Part shown: piece after piece, positions 1 to 7,979 of the stretch
Layout: every line of letters starts with the position of its first letter
Numbering within the stretch: the stretch's first letter is position 1
Origin: Bacteroidota bacterium
Lineage (GTDB): Bacteria; Bacteroidota; Ignavibacteria; SZUA-365
Direction: 5' to 3'
DNA length: 23,390 bases
Assembly: GCA_023432805.1 (NCBI GenBank)
Contig: JAEYUG010000062.1
Span: 1 to 23,390, forward strand
Notes under the pieces: model-generated
The model's input: only the letters and a program-made list of their open reading frames with translations
Told to the model about the DNA's origin: nothing
The model's database searches: none
Made by a program: the position numbers and the translations under genes

Positions 1-752
1 GTGTAGAGGGACATGGAGGTGCTTGCTGCGAATGTGAGGAGAGACACGACGAGTGCGAGTGCGATGGTGGGGGCGTCCGTGGACGGCAATGCCGCGGCCG
101 AGCCGGCAAGAAACGCCTCGCGGAACAGCGTGGTGATGTAGGTCATGGGATTCAGGGCGATGATCCACTGCAGCCAACCGACGGCACTCTCCGCCGGGAA
201 GAAGGATCCCGACAGCATCCACGCCGGCACGAGCACGAGGTTCATGATCGCATGGAATCCCTGCGTGCTGCGCATGCGCCAGGCCATGGTGAACCCGGCC
301 CCGGTCAACGTCAGACACGCGAGCACGAGCGCGGCGCCACCGAGCAGCAGGCCGGTCACTGTCACCTCGACGCCCGCCAGTGGAAGCAGAAGGAGGAAGA
401 GTGCGGCCTGCCCGAGCGCGAGCACGGTGCCCGCCACGAGCTTGCCCGCAACAAGCGCCCCGCTTGACACCGGCGCAACGAGCACGCCCTGCAGGAAACC
501 GCTCTTGCGGTCCTCGATCAGTGAAATCGTCGAGAAGATCGCGCTGAACAGCGCGATGAGCATGATCACGCCGGGATACAGGAAGGCACCATAGCGCTCT
601 CCCCCGGCGATCGTGTGGCGGAATCCTGCATCGAGAAACACCCACAGCACGAAGGGCTGGCCGATCGCGCCGATCACGCGGCTGCGCTGGCGGAAGAAGT
701 GCATCAGGTCCCGTTTGGCGAGACTCCAGGTCTGGAGCAGTGCGAGGCTCAT
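1..752 (-). CDS. ABC-2 type transporter permease (C-terminal end beyond window)
   Basis: This is the membrane subunit of an ABC exporter of the ABC-2 (DrrB/NodJ-like) family, which partners the ATPase encoded just upstream. About 250 codons are open from an ATG at 752 to the window edge with no stop, so only the last few residues are probably missing, since family members are about 250-270 residues. The translation starts MSLALLQTWSLAKRD and has about six hydrophobic segments. It carries the family-typical late segment with LSGSFFP, GWLQWI and LNPMTY. The start is fixed by an ATGA overlap with the ATPase stop (749-751), implying coupled translation. The substrate cannot be told from sequence. 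Its position at the end of the cytochrome oxidase cluster suggests, as inference only, a role in oxidase biogenesis or cofactor/copper handling. Confidence 0.85.
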   Translation of the reverse strand, partial: MSLALLQTWSLAKRDLMHFFRQRSRVIGAIGQPFVLWVFLDAGFRHTIAGGERYGAFLYPGVIMLIALFSAIFSTISLIEDRKSGFLQGVLVAPVSSGALVAGKLVAGTVLALGQAALFLLLLPLAGVEVTVTGLLLGGAALVLACLTLTGAGFTMAWRMRSTQGFHAIMNLVLVPAWMLSGSFFPAESAVGWLQWIIALNPMTYITTLFREAFLAGSAAALPSTDAPTIALALVVSLLTFAASTSMSLY

Positions 753-1729
753 GCGGCGAGACTCTCCATGTCGTCACGTTCGAATACTCTGCCTGTCCGC
801 GCGACGAACACGTCGCCAAGCGTCGGAGTACGCGTCACCACAGAGGTGACACCGTCACGCGTCATGTCGACATGCTCGAGCAACCGTGCGATCGGCAGGT
901 CCGGCAACAGCGCCCGCGTATCACCGAGCAGCACGGCACGTGCGCCGCATCGGCTGCGGAGGCGTTCGATGATCGCATCACGATCGCGCGCGTCCAGGTC
1001 GACGACGTGCGAACCGAACTCCGCGAGAAGCACGGCGGGCGCTGCCTGCGCCAGCACTTGGCCGCGCTCGAGCAGAACGACATCGTCCGATCGCTCGGCG
1101 ATGTCGAGATGATGCGTGATCACGAGCACGGTCAACGCACGGGACTGCTGCAGACGGCGAAGTTGCGCAAGCCAGCGCTCCCGGGCGAGATGATCGAGCC
1201 CGTTGAACGGTTCATCGAGTACGAGCAGGACGGGATCCGTACTCAATACCTTCGCCATCTCCACCCGCCGCTGGAAACCACCGCTGAGTGTTTGCACCTT
1301 CCTGTCGAGCAGATCCGCCAGTTCGAGCGTGTCCAGCATGTCCGCATCCAGCGACGTGCGGCGCAGTCTCCGTCCATAGAGCATCGCGTGACAGGCGATG
1401 TTCTCGAACACGGTCAACTGAGGATCGAGAGCTGGACTCTGAAACGCAACGCCCATCGCGCCTGCTGCTGTGCGTGGTGCACCGCCGAGCACGACCACGC
1501 TCCCCTGCTGTACAGCAGTCATGCCGGTGATGAGCGAAAACAACGTGCTCTTGCCGCTTCCGTTCGCACCGATGATGGCCGTGACGGTCTGCGCCTGCAC
1601 ATCGAACGATACGGCGTCCAGTGCGCGAACGGACTCCCGTCGAGCACCCGCGTAGGTATGCACGACCTCATGCACGGCAATGGCCGTGTGCGCAGGGCGG
1701 ATGCTCTCTGGGGCGGACGTCATGATCAC
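749..1729 (-). CDS. ABC transporter ATP-binding protein (DrrA/NodI-like)
   Basis: This is the cytoplasmic ATPase subunit of an exporter, 326 residues if the GTG at 1729 is used. An in-frame ATG at 1723 is an equally possible start, and no strong ribosome binding site decides. The catalytic elements are complete: Walker A GANGSGKST (about 54-62), Q-loop FQSPAL (Q97), signature LSGGF (148-152), Walker B LLVLDEP (168-174) and switch histidine H206. The C-terminal part (about 225-326) ends with the PTLGDVF...TGR motif typical of the DrrA-type tail. It lies 19 nt after coxD and overlaps the permease gene by ATGA, so it probably belongs to the oxidase transcript. The substrate is unknown. Similar exporter pairs near cox genes are, to my recollection, recurrent in several phyla, but I could not check this. 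Confidence 0.92.
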   Translation of the reverse strand: MIMTSAPESIRPAHTAIAVHEVVHTYAGARRESVRALDAVSFDVQAQTVTAIIGANGSGKSTLFSLITGMTAVQQGSVVVLGGAPRTAAGAMGVAFQSPALDPQLTVFENIACHAMLYGRRLRRTSLDADMLDTLELADLLDRKVQTLSGGFQRRVEMAKVLSTDPVLLVLDEPFNGLDHLARERWLAQLRRLQQSRALTVLVITHHLDIAERSDDVVLLERGQVLAQAAPAVLLAEFGSHVVDLDARDRDAIIERLRSRCGARAVLLGDTRALLPDLPIARLLEHVDMTRDGVTSVVTRTPTLGDVFVARTGRVFERDDMESLAA

Positions 1730-1748
1730 GCGTTCGGGCGGGTATGCA

Positions 1749-2030
1749 TCAAAGGCCGAGCTTCGTCAGGGAGAGCACGAGAATGAAGAAGAACAGCACG
1801 GGAATGTAGACGAACAGACGCAGGCGCCTGTTGTCGAACTTCAGATGCATGAAGATCGCAGCCACGAGCGCGGCCTTCAACACGGCGATCACCACGCCCA
1901 CGACGATGTTGGCCGTGTCGCCGAAGTGGATGGTGGTCACACCCACCGTCAACGCGGTGAGCACGAGCAGATAGAGGAAGATCCGCAGGTACTTCTTCTT
2001 CAGCTCTTCGAATGAGAGATGCGATGCCAT
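1749..2030 (-). CDS. coxD: cytochrome c oxidase subunit IV (prokaryotic type)
   Basis: This small membrane subunit of the aerobic terminal oxidase is 93 residues long and begins MASHLSFEELKKKYLRIF. Three hydrophobic segments (about 15-33, 40-62, 70-92) and the central F-MHLKFD stretch match the COX4_pro/CtaF family, where length is usually 90-110. A longer open frame extends upstream to 2135, but that part overlaps coxC and is serine-rich non-coding translation. The ATG at 2028-2030 is preceded by AGGAG at good spacing, which decides the start. It sits 22 nt after coxC in the oxidase operon. The family has no catalytic residues and is thought to stabilise the complex. Confidence 0.88.
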   Translation of the reverse strand: MASHLSFEELKKKYLRIFLYLLVLTALTVGVTTIHFGDTANIVVGVVIAVLKAALVAAIFMHLKFDNRRLRLFVYIPVLFFFILVLSLTKLGL

Positions 2031-2052
2031 CGGTGATGCTCCTCGCTGCGCG

Positions 2053-2640
2053 TTAGAAGATGAGGTAGAGGGTCGGGAAGAGGAAGATCCAGACGAGATC
2101 CACGAAGTGCCAGTACAGACCGAGGGCTTCCACACGATGATGCATCTTCTGGGGATACCCGACGGTGAAACTCTTGACGAGCATCCACACCATGGGAATG
2201 AGTCCGCCGATCACATGCAGTCCGTGAAATCCTGTCATCGTGAAGTAGCTCGCGAAGAAGGTGTTGGTCCAGGGATAGATGCCGTGCGAGAACTTGGACG
2301 CATACTCGTAACTCTTGATGCCGAGAAAGCCGAGTGCACCGAGAATCGTCAGAAACAGAAACACGCGGAACTGCCCCTGATCGCCCTTCTCGAGGGCCAG
2401 ATGCGCGAGCGCCATCGTGAGACTCGACCCGATCAGGATGGCGGTGTTGATGGTCGCGACGACCTTGTTGAGCTCGTGGGCACTCGTCGTGAACAGGTCG
2501 ACGTTCAGATTGCGCAACACGAGAAACGCTCCGAAGAAGCCTGTGAAGAACATGATCTCGGATGCGAGGAAGATCCACATCCCGAGCTTCGCATGGTTGA
2601 TGCCGGTCCGGGTCGGGATGGCGATGGTGGCAGTGGTCAT
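2053..2640 (-). CDS. coxC: cytochrome c oxidase subunit III
   Basis: This is an integral membrane subunit of the aa3-type oxidase, 195 residues with five transmembrane helices. This is the short bacterial form that lacks the first two helices of the mitochondrial protein. Recognisable elements are KLGMWIFLASEIMFF with the conserved acidic residue E28, the GFHGLHVIGG segment, and the closing helix ending YWHFVDLVWIFLFPTLYL. Subunit III does not bind redox cofactors; it supports proton uptake and stability of subunit I. The start ATG at 2640 lies 3 nt after the ctaB stop, so the two genes are read together. Confidence 0.96.
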   Translation of the reverse strand: MTTATIAIPTRTGINHAKLGMWIFLASEIMFFTGFFGAFLVLRNLNVDLFTTSAHELNKVVATINTAILIGSSLTMALAHLALEKGDQGQFRVFLFLTILGALGFLGIKSYEYASKFSHGIYPWTNTFFASYFTMTGFHGLHVIGGLIPMVWMLVKSFTVGYPQKMHHRVEALGLYWHFVDLVWIFLFPTLYLIF

Positions 2641-2643
2641 GTG

Positions 2644-3585
2644 TCAGGCCTTGTCGACGAACATCAGGGTGAGAAGAATCAGCAGATACATGTACGAAGT
2701 GATGAGCACGGCGCGCGCGCGGCCGTTACTGCGATCGGCCAGGAAGCGCACACCCATCGCGGTGAACACCGCACCGAGCACGAAAGCGCCGACGAAGTAC
2801 ACCACGCCGGTCGCTCCGAACACGGTGAGCGCAAGACTGAACAGCACGAGCAGCAGCGTGTACACGACCACGTGACGCGCCACGGTCATGCCCTCCTCAT
2901 CGAGCACGGTCAGCATCGGGAAGCCCCCGCGCTCATAATCCTTGCGATACATCCATGCCAGCGAGAGGAAGTGCGGCATCTGCCAGAGAAAGAGGATCAT
3001 GAAGAGGATGAACGCCTCGAGCGAAATCGTACCGCTTGCTGCGGCCCAGCCTCCGAGCGGGGGAAGCGCCCCAGGAATGCCCCCCACCAGGGTCGAGAGC
3101 TGCGTCGAGCGCTTCATCGGCGTGTACACGGCCAGATAGAGGAAGGAGGTCAACGCCGCAAGGCCCATCGTCAGGGAATTCACCTGCGAGAGGAGGAGAA
3201 GACCGGCAACGGAAAGTCCGATGCCGAACATGGCCGCGCTCGAGCGCGTGACGCGTCCCGAGGGAATTGGCCGGAACATCGTGCGCTTCATCTCCGCGTC
3301 GAAGCGATGCTCGAGCACGTGGTTGAGCGCGCAGCTTCCCGCACTCACCAGCGCCGTGCCGGCGATCGCCAGCACGAAGAGCAGCGCATACTCGACCGTC
3401 AGGAACACGTGCGAGTTGCGTGGGAGCGCGAGCCAGAATCCCGCAGCCGCACTGACCGACACCATGAGGGTGATGCCGGGCTTGGTCAGTTCATGATAGG
3501 CAGCAAGGACCTCGCGCCCTGCTGCGCGCGCACCTGTGATCTGCTGCACCGACGCAAGGTCGGCAGGCGATACGTGCCTGTTCAT
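2644..3585 (-). CDS. ctaB: protohaem IX farnesyltransferase (haem O synthase)
   Basis: This polytopic membrane enzyme of the UbiA/COX10 superfamily transfers a farnesyl group to protohaem to give haem O, the first step toward the haem A needed by the neighbouring oxidase. It is 313 residues, normal for the family. The first prenyl-diphosphate/Mg motif is N88-HVLE-HRFD96 followed by EMKRTMFRPIPSGR. The residue before HRFD is Glu rather than Asp, a variation I recall from COX10 proteins. The second conserved region is SLAWMYRKDYERGGFPML. About eight to nine hydrophobic helices are visible. The start codon overlaps the ctaA stop in an ATGA (3582-3585), consistent with coupled synthesis of the two haem A enzymes. 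Confidence 0.96.
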   Translation of the reverse strand: MNRHVSPADLASVQQITGARAAGREVLAAYHELTKPGITLMVSVSAAAGFWLALPRNSHVFLTVEYALLFVLAIAGTALVSAGSCALNHVLEHRFDAEMKRTMFRPIPSGRVTRSSAAMFGIGLSVAGLLLLSQVNSLTMGLAALTSFLYLAVYTPMKRSTQLSTLVGGIPGALPPLGGWAAASGTISLEAFILFMILFLWQMPHFLSLAWMYRKDYERGGFPMLTVLDEEGMTVARHVVVYTLLLVLFSLALTVFGATGVVYFVGAFVLGAVFTAMGVRFLADRSNGRARAVLITSYMYLLILLTLMFVDKA

Positions 3586-4583
3586 GTGCCTGCCTCCTGC
3601 ATGCGCAGAGACGTGGCAGCAGGCGCGCCGGTGAAGTGGTACCAGCGCACGCTCTGCACGTACAACAGAAAGACGAAGGTGAACGTGAGTGCACCACCCG
3701 CGACATGCAGGGTGTTCGGAATGATCGCCTCACGGGTCCAGATCACGGTCGCACCCATGAGGAACTGGATGACGACCATCACATAGGAGGCCGATGCAAG
3801 ACCGCGCAATTTCTGCAGCGCACGGGTACGGTGGATGCGAATGGCCTGGGTGATGATCATCGCGCTGAGAATCACTGCGCCCACACGGTGTGCGAACTGG
3901 ATCGCGACGCCGAAGGAGGTGAACTCGGGAATGATGCGGCCGTTGTTGAGCGGAAAGTCCGATATCGCCATGCCGCTGTAGGTATGGCGCGTGAGCGCGC
4001 CCATGAGTATCTGCACGAAAGTGAAAATCACCGTGGCGAGCAGCAGTCGCTGCAAACCCGCAGACACCTGCACATCACGCACCGGTACACCGGTACGCCA
4101 CTGCTTCGACGTGGCAGTCATCATCAACATGGCCATCAGCATGAAGGTCTGGGCGAGCATCGCGTGGCTGACGGAAACCGCCGTCGGCAGTCGCATCAGC
4201 ACGGTGAGTCCGCCCAGCACACCCTGTACGATCACGGCGGCAAGCCCGGCAAGCGCGAGCCGCTTCATCCACCGGCGGTCGTCGAAGCGCCACGCCAGCA
4301 ACAACACTGCGATCGCGAGCACACCAATGCCCGTGGCGATCAGCCGGTGCCCGTGCTCATAGACAATGCCTCCCGTCCACTTCTCCAGGGGAAACGTGAA
4401 CATGTTCTCGCCGTAGGTGGTCGGCCAGTCGGGAACAGAGAGTCCGGCTCCCGCACTGTGGACGAGTCCACCCTTCGCGATCAGCAGCACGGTGCCCACG
4501 GCGAGCACCGCCGCGACGATGTGCAACCACCGGAGACCAGAGGACCAGGTGTTCTGCGGGTCTGTCTGCAAGTTCATGTGCAT
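3582..4583 (-). CDS. ctaA: haem A synthase (COX15/CtaA)
   Basis: This membrane enzyme oxidises the C8 methyl group of haem O to a formyl, giving haem A. With the ATG at 4583 it is 333 residues with eight predicted helices. Family features are KGGLVHSAGAGLSVPDWPTT near residues 37-56, the EHGHR motif (E76, H77, H79), and further haem-ligand candidates H140, H242 and H303, one in each helix pair. The frame remains open upstream through the end of coxA, but GGAGG eight bases before 4583 and the 5-nt distance to the coxA stop support this start. A second ATG at 4577 is possible. It sits between coxA and ctaB, so cofactor synthesis is encoded with the oxidase. Confidence 0.95.
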   Translation of the reverse strand: MHMNLQTDPQNTWSSGLRWLHIVAAVLAVGTVLLIAKGGLVHSAGAGLSVPDWPTTYGENMFTFPLEKWTGGIVYEHGHRLIATGIGVLAIAVLLLAWRFDDRRWMKRLALAGLAAVIVQGVLGGLTVLMRLPTAVSVSHAMLAQTFMLMAMLMMTATSKQWRTGVPVRDVQVSAGLQRLLLATVIFTFVQILMGALTRHTYSGMAISDFPLNNGRIIPEFTSFGVAIQFAHRVGAVILSAMIITQAIRIHRTRALQKLRGLASASYVMVVIQFLMGATVIWTREAIIPNTLHVAGGALTFTFVFLLYVQSVRWYHFTGAPAATSLRMQEAGT

Positions 4584-4588
4584 GGCGC

Positions 4589-6421
4589 TCACTCCTCCAC
4601 CGCCTCGAGCGCGCGTCTGGCTGTACGTGCGCGGTGCTCGTCCATTTGTCGACGAACATCCTCCGGGGAGGTCGTCTGCGGCAGGTAGTCCTGCACGGAT
4701 TCCGGTGAGCTGTATTCGTAGGGACCGCGGTACACGTGCAGCGGAATCTCGAAATTTCCATGGGGAGGCGGTGAGGGTGCCTGCCATTCGAGGGTGTTTG
4801 CACGCCAGGGATTGCGCTTGGCTGCACGTCCCTTCCAGAGGCTGTGTACAAGGGCCGCGACGAGAATGAACTGGGCGAAGCCGAGCACGATCGCATTGAT
4901 CGTGATGAACTCGTTCATCGGCTGCATCGGCTTGAGAAAGTCGTACACCGTGGGATCGTAGATGCGGCGCATCATGCCACCGATGCCGAGTATGTGCATC
5001 GGAAAGAAGGTGCCGTTGAACGAGATGAAGGTGATCCAGAAGTGGGTCTTGCCAAGTCCCTCGCTCATCATCTTGCCTGTCATCTTCGGCCACCAGTAGG
5101 TGATGCCGGCGAACACGGCGAAGAGGCTGCCGCCGAAGAGCACGTAATGAATGTGCCCGACGATGAAGTAGGTGTCGTGGATGTACATGTCCACCGGTGT
5201 CGAAGCCATGAAGATGCCGGAAAGTCCACCGATCACGAACATCGAGACGAAGGCCACGGCGTTGAGCATCGGCGTGGTGAACTCCATGCGACCGCGCCAC
5301 ATCGTGCCGAGCCAGTTGAAGGTTTTGATCGCCGATGGCACCGCGATCACCATGGTCGAGATCATGAAGGTCGTACCGAGCAGGGGATTCATGCCGGACT
5401 GGAACATGTGATGTCCCCACACAAGGATGCCCAGGAACGAGATCGCCATGATGGCGAACACCATCGCCTTGTAGCCGTACAGCGGTTTGCGCGAGAAGGT
5501 CGAAAGCACGTCAGACACCACGCCCATTCCCGGAAGGATCATGATGTAGACGGCGGGATGCGAATAAAACCAGAACAGGTGCTGCCAGAGCAGCGGCTGA
5601 CCTCCGCCCGCTGTACGCGACATGTCGCGGCCCGCCACTACAAGGTGCGACGGCGTGAAGAAGCTCGTATGCAGGAAGTTGTCCATAAACAGCATCGACA
5701 ATGCCGCGGCCAGCACCGGCGTGCCGATGATGACGATGATTGCGGTGATGAAGATCGACCAGACCGTCATCGGCATTTGGAACATGCCCATGCCCGGCGC
5801 ACGCATGTTGAGCACGGTGGTGATGTAGTTGACTGCCCCGAGAATCGAACTGAACCCGGCGATGAACAGTCCGACGATCCACAAGGTCTGTCCACTGCTC
5901 GCCAGTGCACTCAGTGGCGGGTAGCCGGTCCACCCCGCCGCTGCCATGCCCCCCTCGGTGAAGAACCCCGCCATCATGATCGCGGTCGCGAGTGGATACA
6001 TCCAGAACGATACGGCGTTCAGTGTGGGAAAGGCCATGTCGTCGGCCCCGATCATCAGAGGGATGCAGAAGTTGCCGAACACGCCGATGAGCAGCGGAAT
6101 GATCACTGCGAAGATCATGATCGTGCCGTGCATGGTCAGCAGCTGCGTGTAGAATCCGGGTGTGACCGCTCCCTCTGCGCTCACCCATGAGGAGGGCAGC
6201 ATCTGGCCGATGACGGGGATGGGTTTGCCGGGATACGCAAGCTGCCAGCGTATGAAGAGTGCGAATGCGCCACCGACGAAGAGGAACAGAAGCGCGGTGA
6301 TGAGGAACTGCCGCGCGATCATCTTGTGGTCCGTGCTCCAGATGTAGGTCCGGAAAAACGACTGGCTGTGGGCGTGCCCGTGGTCGCCGTTGTGCTGTGC
6401 GTGTGTGAGTGCTGCGTCCAT
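4589..6421 (-). CDS. coxA: cytochrome c oxidase subunit I, A2-type haem-copper oxidase
   Basis: This is the catalytic subunit that reduces O2 and pumps protons. It is 610 residues from the ATG at 6421, with twelve core helices and a C-terminal hydrophilic tail of about 75 residues. The metal ligands are all present: low-spin haem a H98 and H425, CuB H288, H337 and H338, high-spin haem H423, and the cross-link tyrosine Y292. The K-channel lysine is K366 (SAIKTFNW), and a D-channel acidic region GADDMAFP lies at 125-132. Helix VI reads Y286-S-H-P-A-V-Y292, so the usual glutamate (HPEVY) is absent. A tyrosine/serine pair takes its place, which is the hallmark of the A2 subfamily known from Rhodothermus marinus caa3. 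The start lies 4 nt after the coxB stop. Confidence 0.97.
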   Translation of the reverse strand: MDAALTHAQHNGDHGHAHSQSFFRTYIWSTDHKMIARQFLITALLFLFVGGAFALFIRWQLAYPGKPIPVIGQMLPSSWVSAEGAVTPGFYTQLLTMHGTIMIFAVIIPLLIGVFGNFCIPLMIGADDMAFPTLNAVSFWMYPLATAIMMAGFFTEGGMAAAGWTGYPPLSALASSGQTLWIVGLFIAGFSSILGAVNYITTVLNMRAPGMGMFQMPMTVWSIFITAIIVIIGTPVLAAALSMLFMDNFLHTSFFTPSHLVVAGRDMSRTAGGGQPLLWQHLFWFYSHPAVYIMILPGMGVVSDVLSTFSRKPLYGYKAMVFAIMAISFLGILVWGHHMFQSGMNPLLGTTFMISTMVIAVPSAIKTFNWLGTMWRGRMEFTTPMLNAVAFVSMFVIGGLSGIFMASTPVDMYIHDTYFIVGHIHYVLFGGSLFAVFAGITYWWPKMTGKMMSEGLGKTHFWITFISFNGTFFPMHILGIGGMMRRIYDPTVYDFLKPMQPMNEFITINAIVLGFAQFILVAALVHSLWKGRAAKRNPWRANTLEWQAPSPPPHGNFEIPLHVYRGPYEYSSPESVQDYLPQTTSPEDVRRQMDEHRARTARRALEAVEE

Positions 6422-6425
6422 GTCC

Positions 6426-7262
6426 TTACATCCTGGATTCGGAAGGTGAAGCGGGAGTCTGCGCCGCTGCAGGCGCACCAGCTGGTGCAGCAGCAGGCGC
6501 GGCCGTCTGGGTCACCGTACCGCGCGCGGCGGCGACCGCCTTGTACTGCTCGTCGATCCACGTGTCGAACTCCTGCTGCCCGTGCAGCGTCAGTTCGGCA
6601 CGCATCAGGTAGTGGCCGCTGCCGCACAATTCGGCGCAGGCGATTTCATAGGTCCCGGTCTTGCGTCCGTCGAACCAAACGTTCACCCACTGGCCCGGCA
6701 GCGCGTCCTGCTTGATGCGCATGTTCGGCACGAAGAAGCTGTGGATCACATCCATCGACGACATGCGGATCAGCACGTTCTTGTTGATCGGCAGGTGCAG
6801 CTGATTGATCGTCGTGTAGTCGTCACGTCCGTTGGGATCCGATGGATCCACACCGAAGGGATTCGTGGCACTGATGAAGCGCTGCTCGCGATGCCCGAAC
6901 ACGCCGTCCGAACCCGGGTAGCGGAAATGCCACATGTACGTCTGCCCCATCACCTCCACCGTGAAATCGGGATTCGGTGTGTGCTCGGCGTACTTGAGCC
7001 GCTGCCAGACGTCGTCGCTGTAGAAGCCGAGAAAGACGAACAGCGCGAGCGGCAGCGCCGTCCACGTCAGTTCCAGCACGCTGTTGCCGTGATAGTAGTG
7101 CGCGCGCTCACGCTTCTTCCTGCGCCGGTACTGGATGATGAACCAGATGTACACGGCGTTGACCAGGAGGAAGATCGCAATCGTGAGATAGTAGATCACG
7201 TAGAAGAGGTGATCGACTCCGTCGCCGAGATTGGAAATGTTTTCCGGGAACCAGTCAAGCAT
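6426..7262 (-). CDS. coxB: cytochrome c oxidase subunit II with CuA site
   Basis: This subunit accepts electrons from cytochrome c through a binuclear CuA centre outside the membrane. It is 278 residues. Two transmembrane hairpin helices (about 18-44 and 64-81) are separated by the basic loop RRRKKRER. The periplasmic cupredoxin domain has QTYMWHFRYP (W111, electron entry) and the full CuA ligand set H174, C209, E211, C213, H217, M220. There is no lipobox and no CxxCH. Instead the protein ends in an Ala/Pro/Thr-rich tail (about 250-278), at the place where caa3-type subunit II usually carries a fused cytochrome c. An AGGA lies about 10 nt before the ATG. The cytochrome c gene 153 nt upstream is the likely electron donor. 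Confidence 0.96.
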   Translation of the reverse strand: MLDWFPENISNLGDGVDHLFYVIYYLTIAIFLLVNAVYIWFIIQYRRRKKRERAHYYHGNSVLELTWTALPLALFVFLGFYSDDVWQRLKYAEHTPNPDFTVEVMGQTYMWHFRYPGSDGVFGHREQRFISATNPFGVDPSDPNGRDDYTTINQLHLPINKNVLIRMSSMDVIHSFFVPNMRIKQDALPGQWVNVWFDGRKTGTYEIACAELCGSGHYLMRAELTLHGQQEFDTWIDEQYKAVAAARGTVTQTAAPAAAPAGAPAAAQTPASPSESRM

Positions 7263-7391
7263 GCGGTTGGGTCCTGCAAGTGATGACGCTCGACATCGAT
7301 GATGCCGGGCAGTGTATGGTGCTCAGAGGAAATCGTATGCGTCCGTCGCGTGCCGTGGTCGCGCAACGCCACATCCGGGGGAAGCTTCCAC

Positions 7392-7406
7392 GCCGCAGCG
7401 TGCGGC
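7392..7406 (-). other. small stem-loop in the cytochrome c-coxB gap
   Basis: The 153-nt gap between the cytochrome c stop (7416) and the coxB start (7262) holds a six-base-pair hairpin, GCCGCA/TGCGGC with a 3-base loop, starting 10 nt after the stop. A second ten-base palindrome, GGAAGCTTCC, follows at 7379-7388. No T-run follows either, so this is not a normal intrinsic terminator. It might protect the upstream mRNA end or attenuate, but that is speculation. Nothing else is recognisable in this gap. Confidence 0.25.
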
Positions 7407-7415
7407 ACTCGGATG

Positions 7416-7979
7416 TCAGAGTGCGGGCGCGAGCTCCGACTCGGTCCACGCCGTCACGCGGCCCTTCGTCTTGTCGCGCACGTCCTTCACCGCGGCTGCA
7501 TCGATCGCCGCCGCTGTGTTGCCCCAGCTTGAACGCACATAGGTCAGCACGTCGGCGATCTCCTGATCGCTCAGATCGTTCATCCACGGCTGCATCACGC
7601 CATTGTAGGAACGGCCGTTGCGCTCGATGGGCCCCTGAAATCCGTGCAACACAATGCGGATGGGAAGACCGGGATCCCCGGTGGCGAGCGCCGAACCCTT
7701 CAGACTCGGGTACACGCCGGGAATGCCCTCTCCGGTCATCTGATGGCAGACGGCACACTTTGCGTTGAACACGGCTGCGCCGGGACCCCCGGCCGTGGGC
7801 ATCGCACCCTGCTGGGCGGCGACGTCCTTCGGATCAGGTTCCCATTCGGGGGGTGCATCGTCGCCGACGAATGCGTAGCAACCGACAAGCAGCAGGCCCG
7901 GAAGGGCGACCAGCAGCAAGGCACGCAGGCTCCTGCGCACGACGCCGCGCATGGGATGGAATCTATGGTTGGAATGCAT
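7416..7979 (-). CDS. monohaem cytochrome c lipoprotein, probable oxidase electron donor
   Basis: This is a membrane-anchored class I cytochrome c, 187 residues from the ATG at 7979. A start at 7952 would give a cleaner signal peptide beginning MRGVVRRSLRALLL; neither has a clear ribosome binding site. A lipobox LVGC places the acylated cysteine at residue 34, followed by an acidic, proline-rich linker. The cytochrome domain covers about 60-155, with haem motif CAVCH (C75, C78, H79) and probable axial methionine M129 in NGVMQPW. The helix LSDQEIADVLTYVRSSWGN is the typical C-terminal helix. As first gene of the oxidase operon it probably delivers electrons to the CuA site of CoxB, doing as a separate lipoprotein what the fused domain does in caa3 oxidases. 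The donor role is inferred from context. Confidence 0.9.
   Translation of the reverse strand: MHSNHRFHPMRGVVRRSLRALLLVALPGLLLVGCYAFVGDDAPPEWEPDPKDVAAQQGAMPTAGGPGAAVFNAKCAVCHQMTGEGIPGVYPSLKGSALATGDPGLPIRIVLHGFQGPIERNGRSYNGVMQPWMNDLSDQEIADVLTYVRSSWGNTAAAIDAAAVKDVRDKTKGRVTAWTESELAPAL

Noticed and set aside
2107..3786. A 559-codon plus-strand open frame, and similar long ones at 740-1786, 4844-6190, 8878-9903 and 12611-14425
   Set aside because: All lie antisense to clearly identified genes (coxC/ctaB, ABC ATPase, coxA, sigma operon, giant protein), have low-complexity Arg/His/Glu-rich translations and no recognisable family.
6426..6512. CoxB C-terminal Ala/Pro tail as the remains of a frameshifted fused cytochrome c domain
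   Set aside because: coxA begins 4 nt after the CoxB stop and no CxxCH is present in any frame at this junction, so no room exists for a broken domain.
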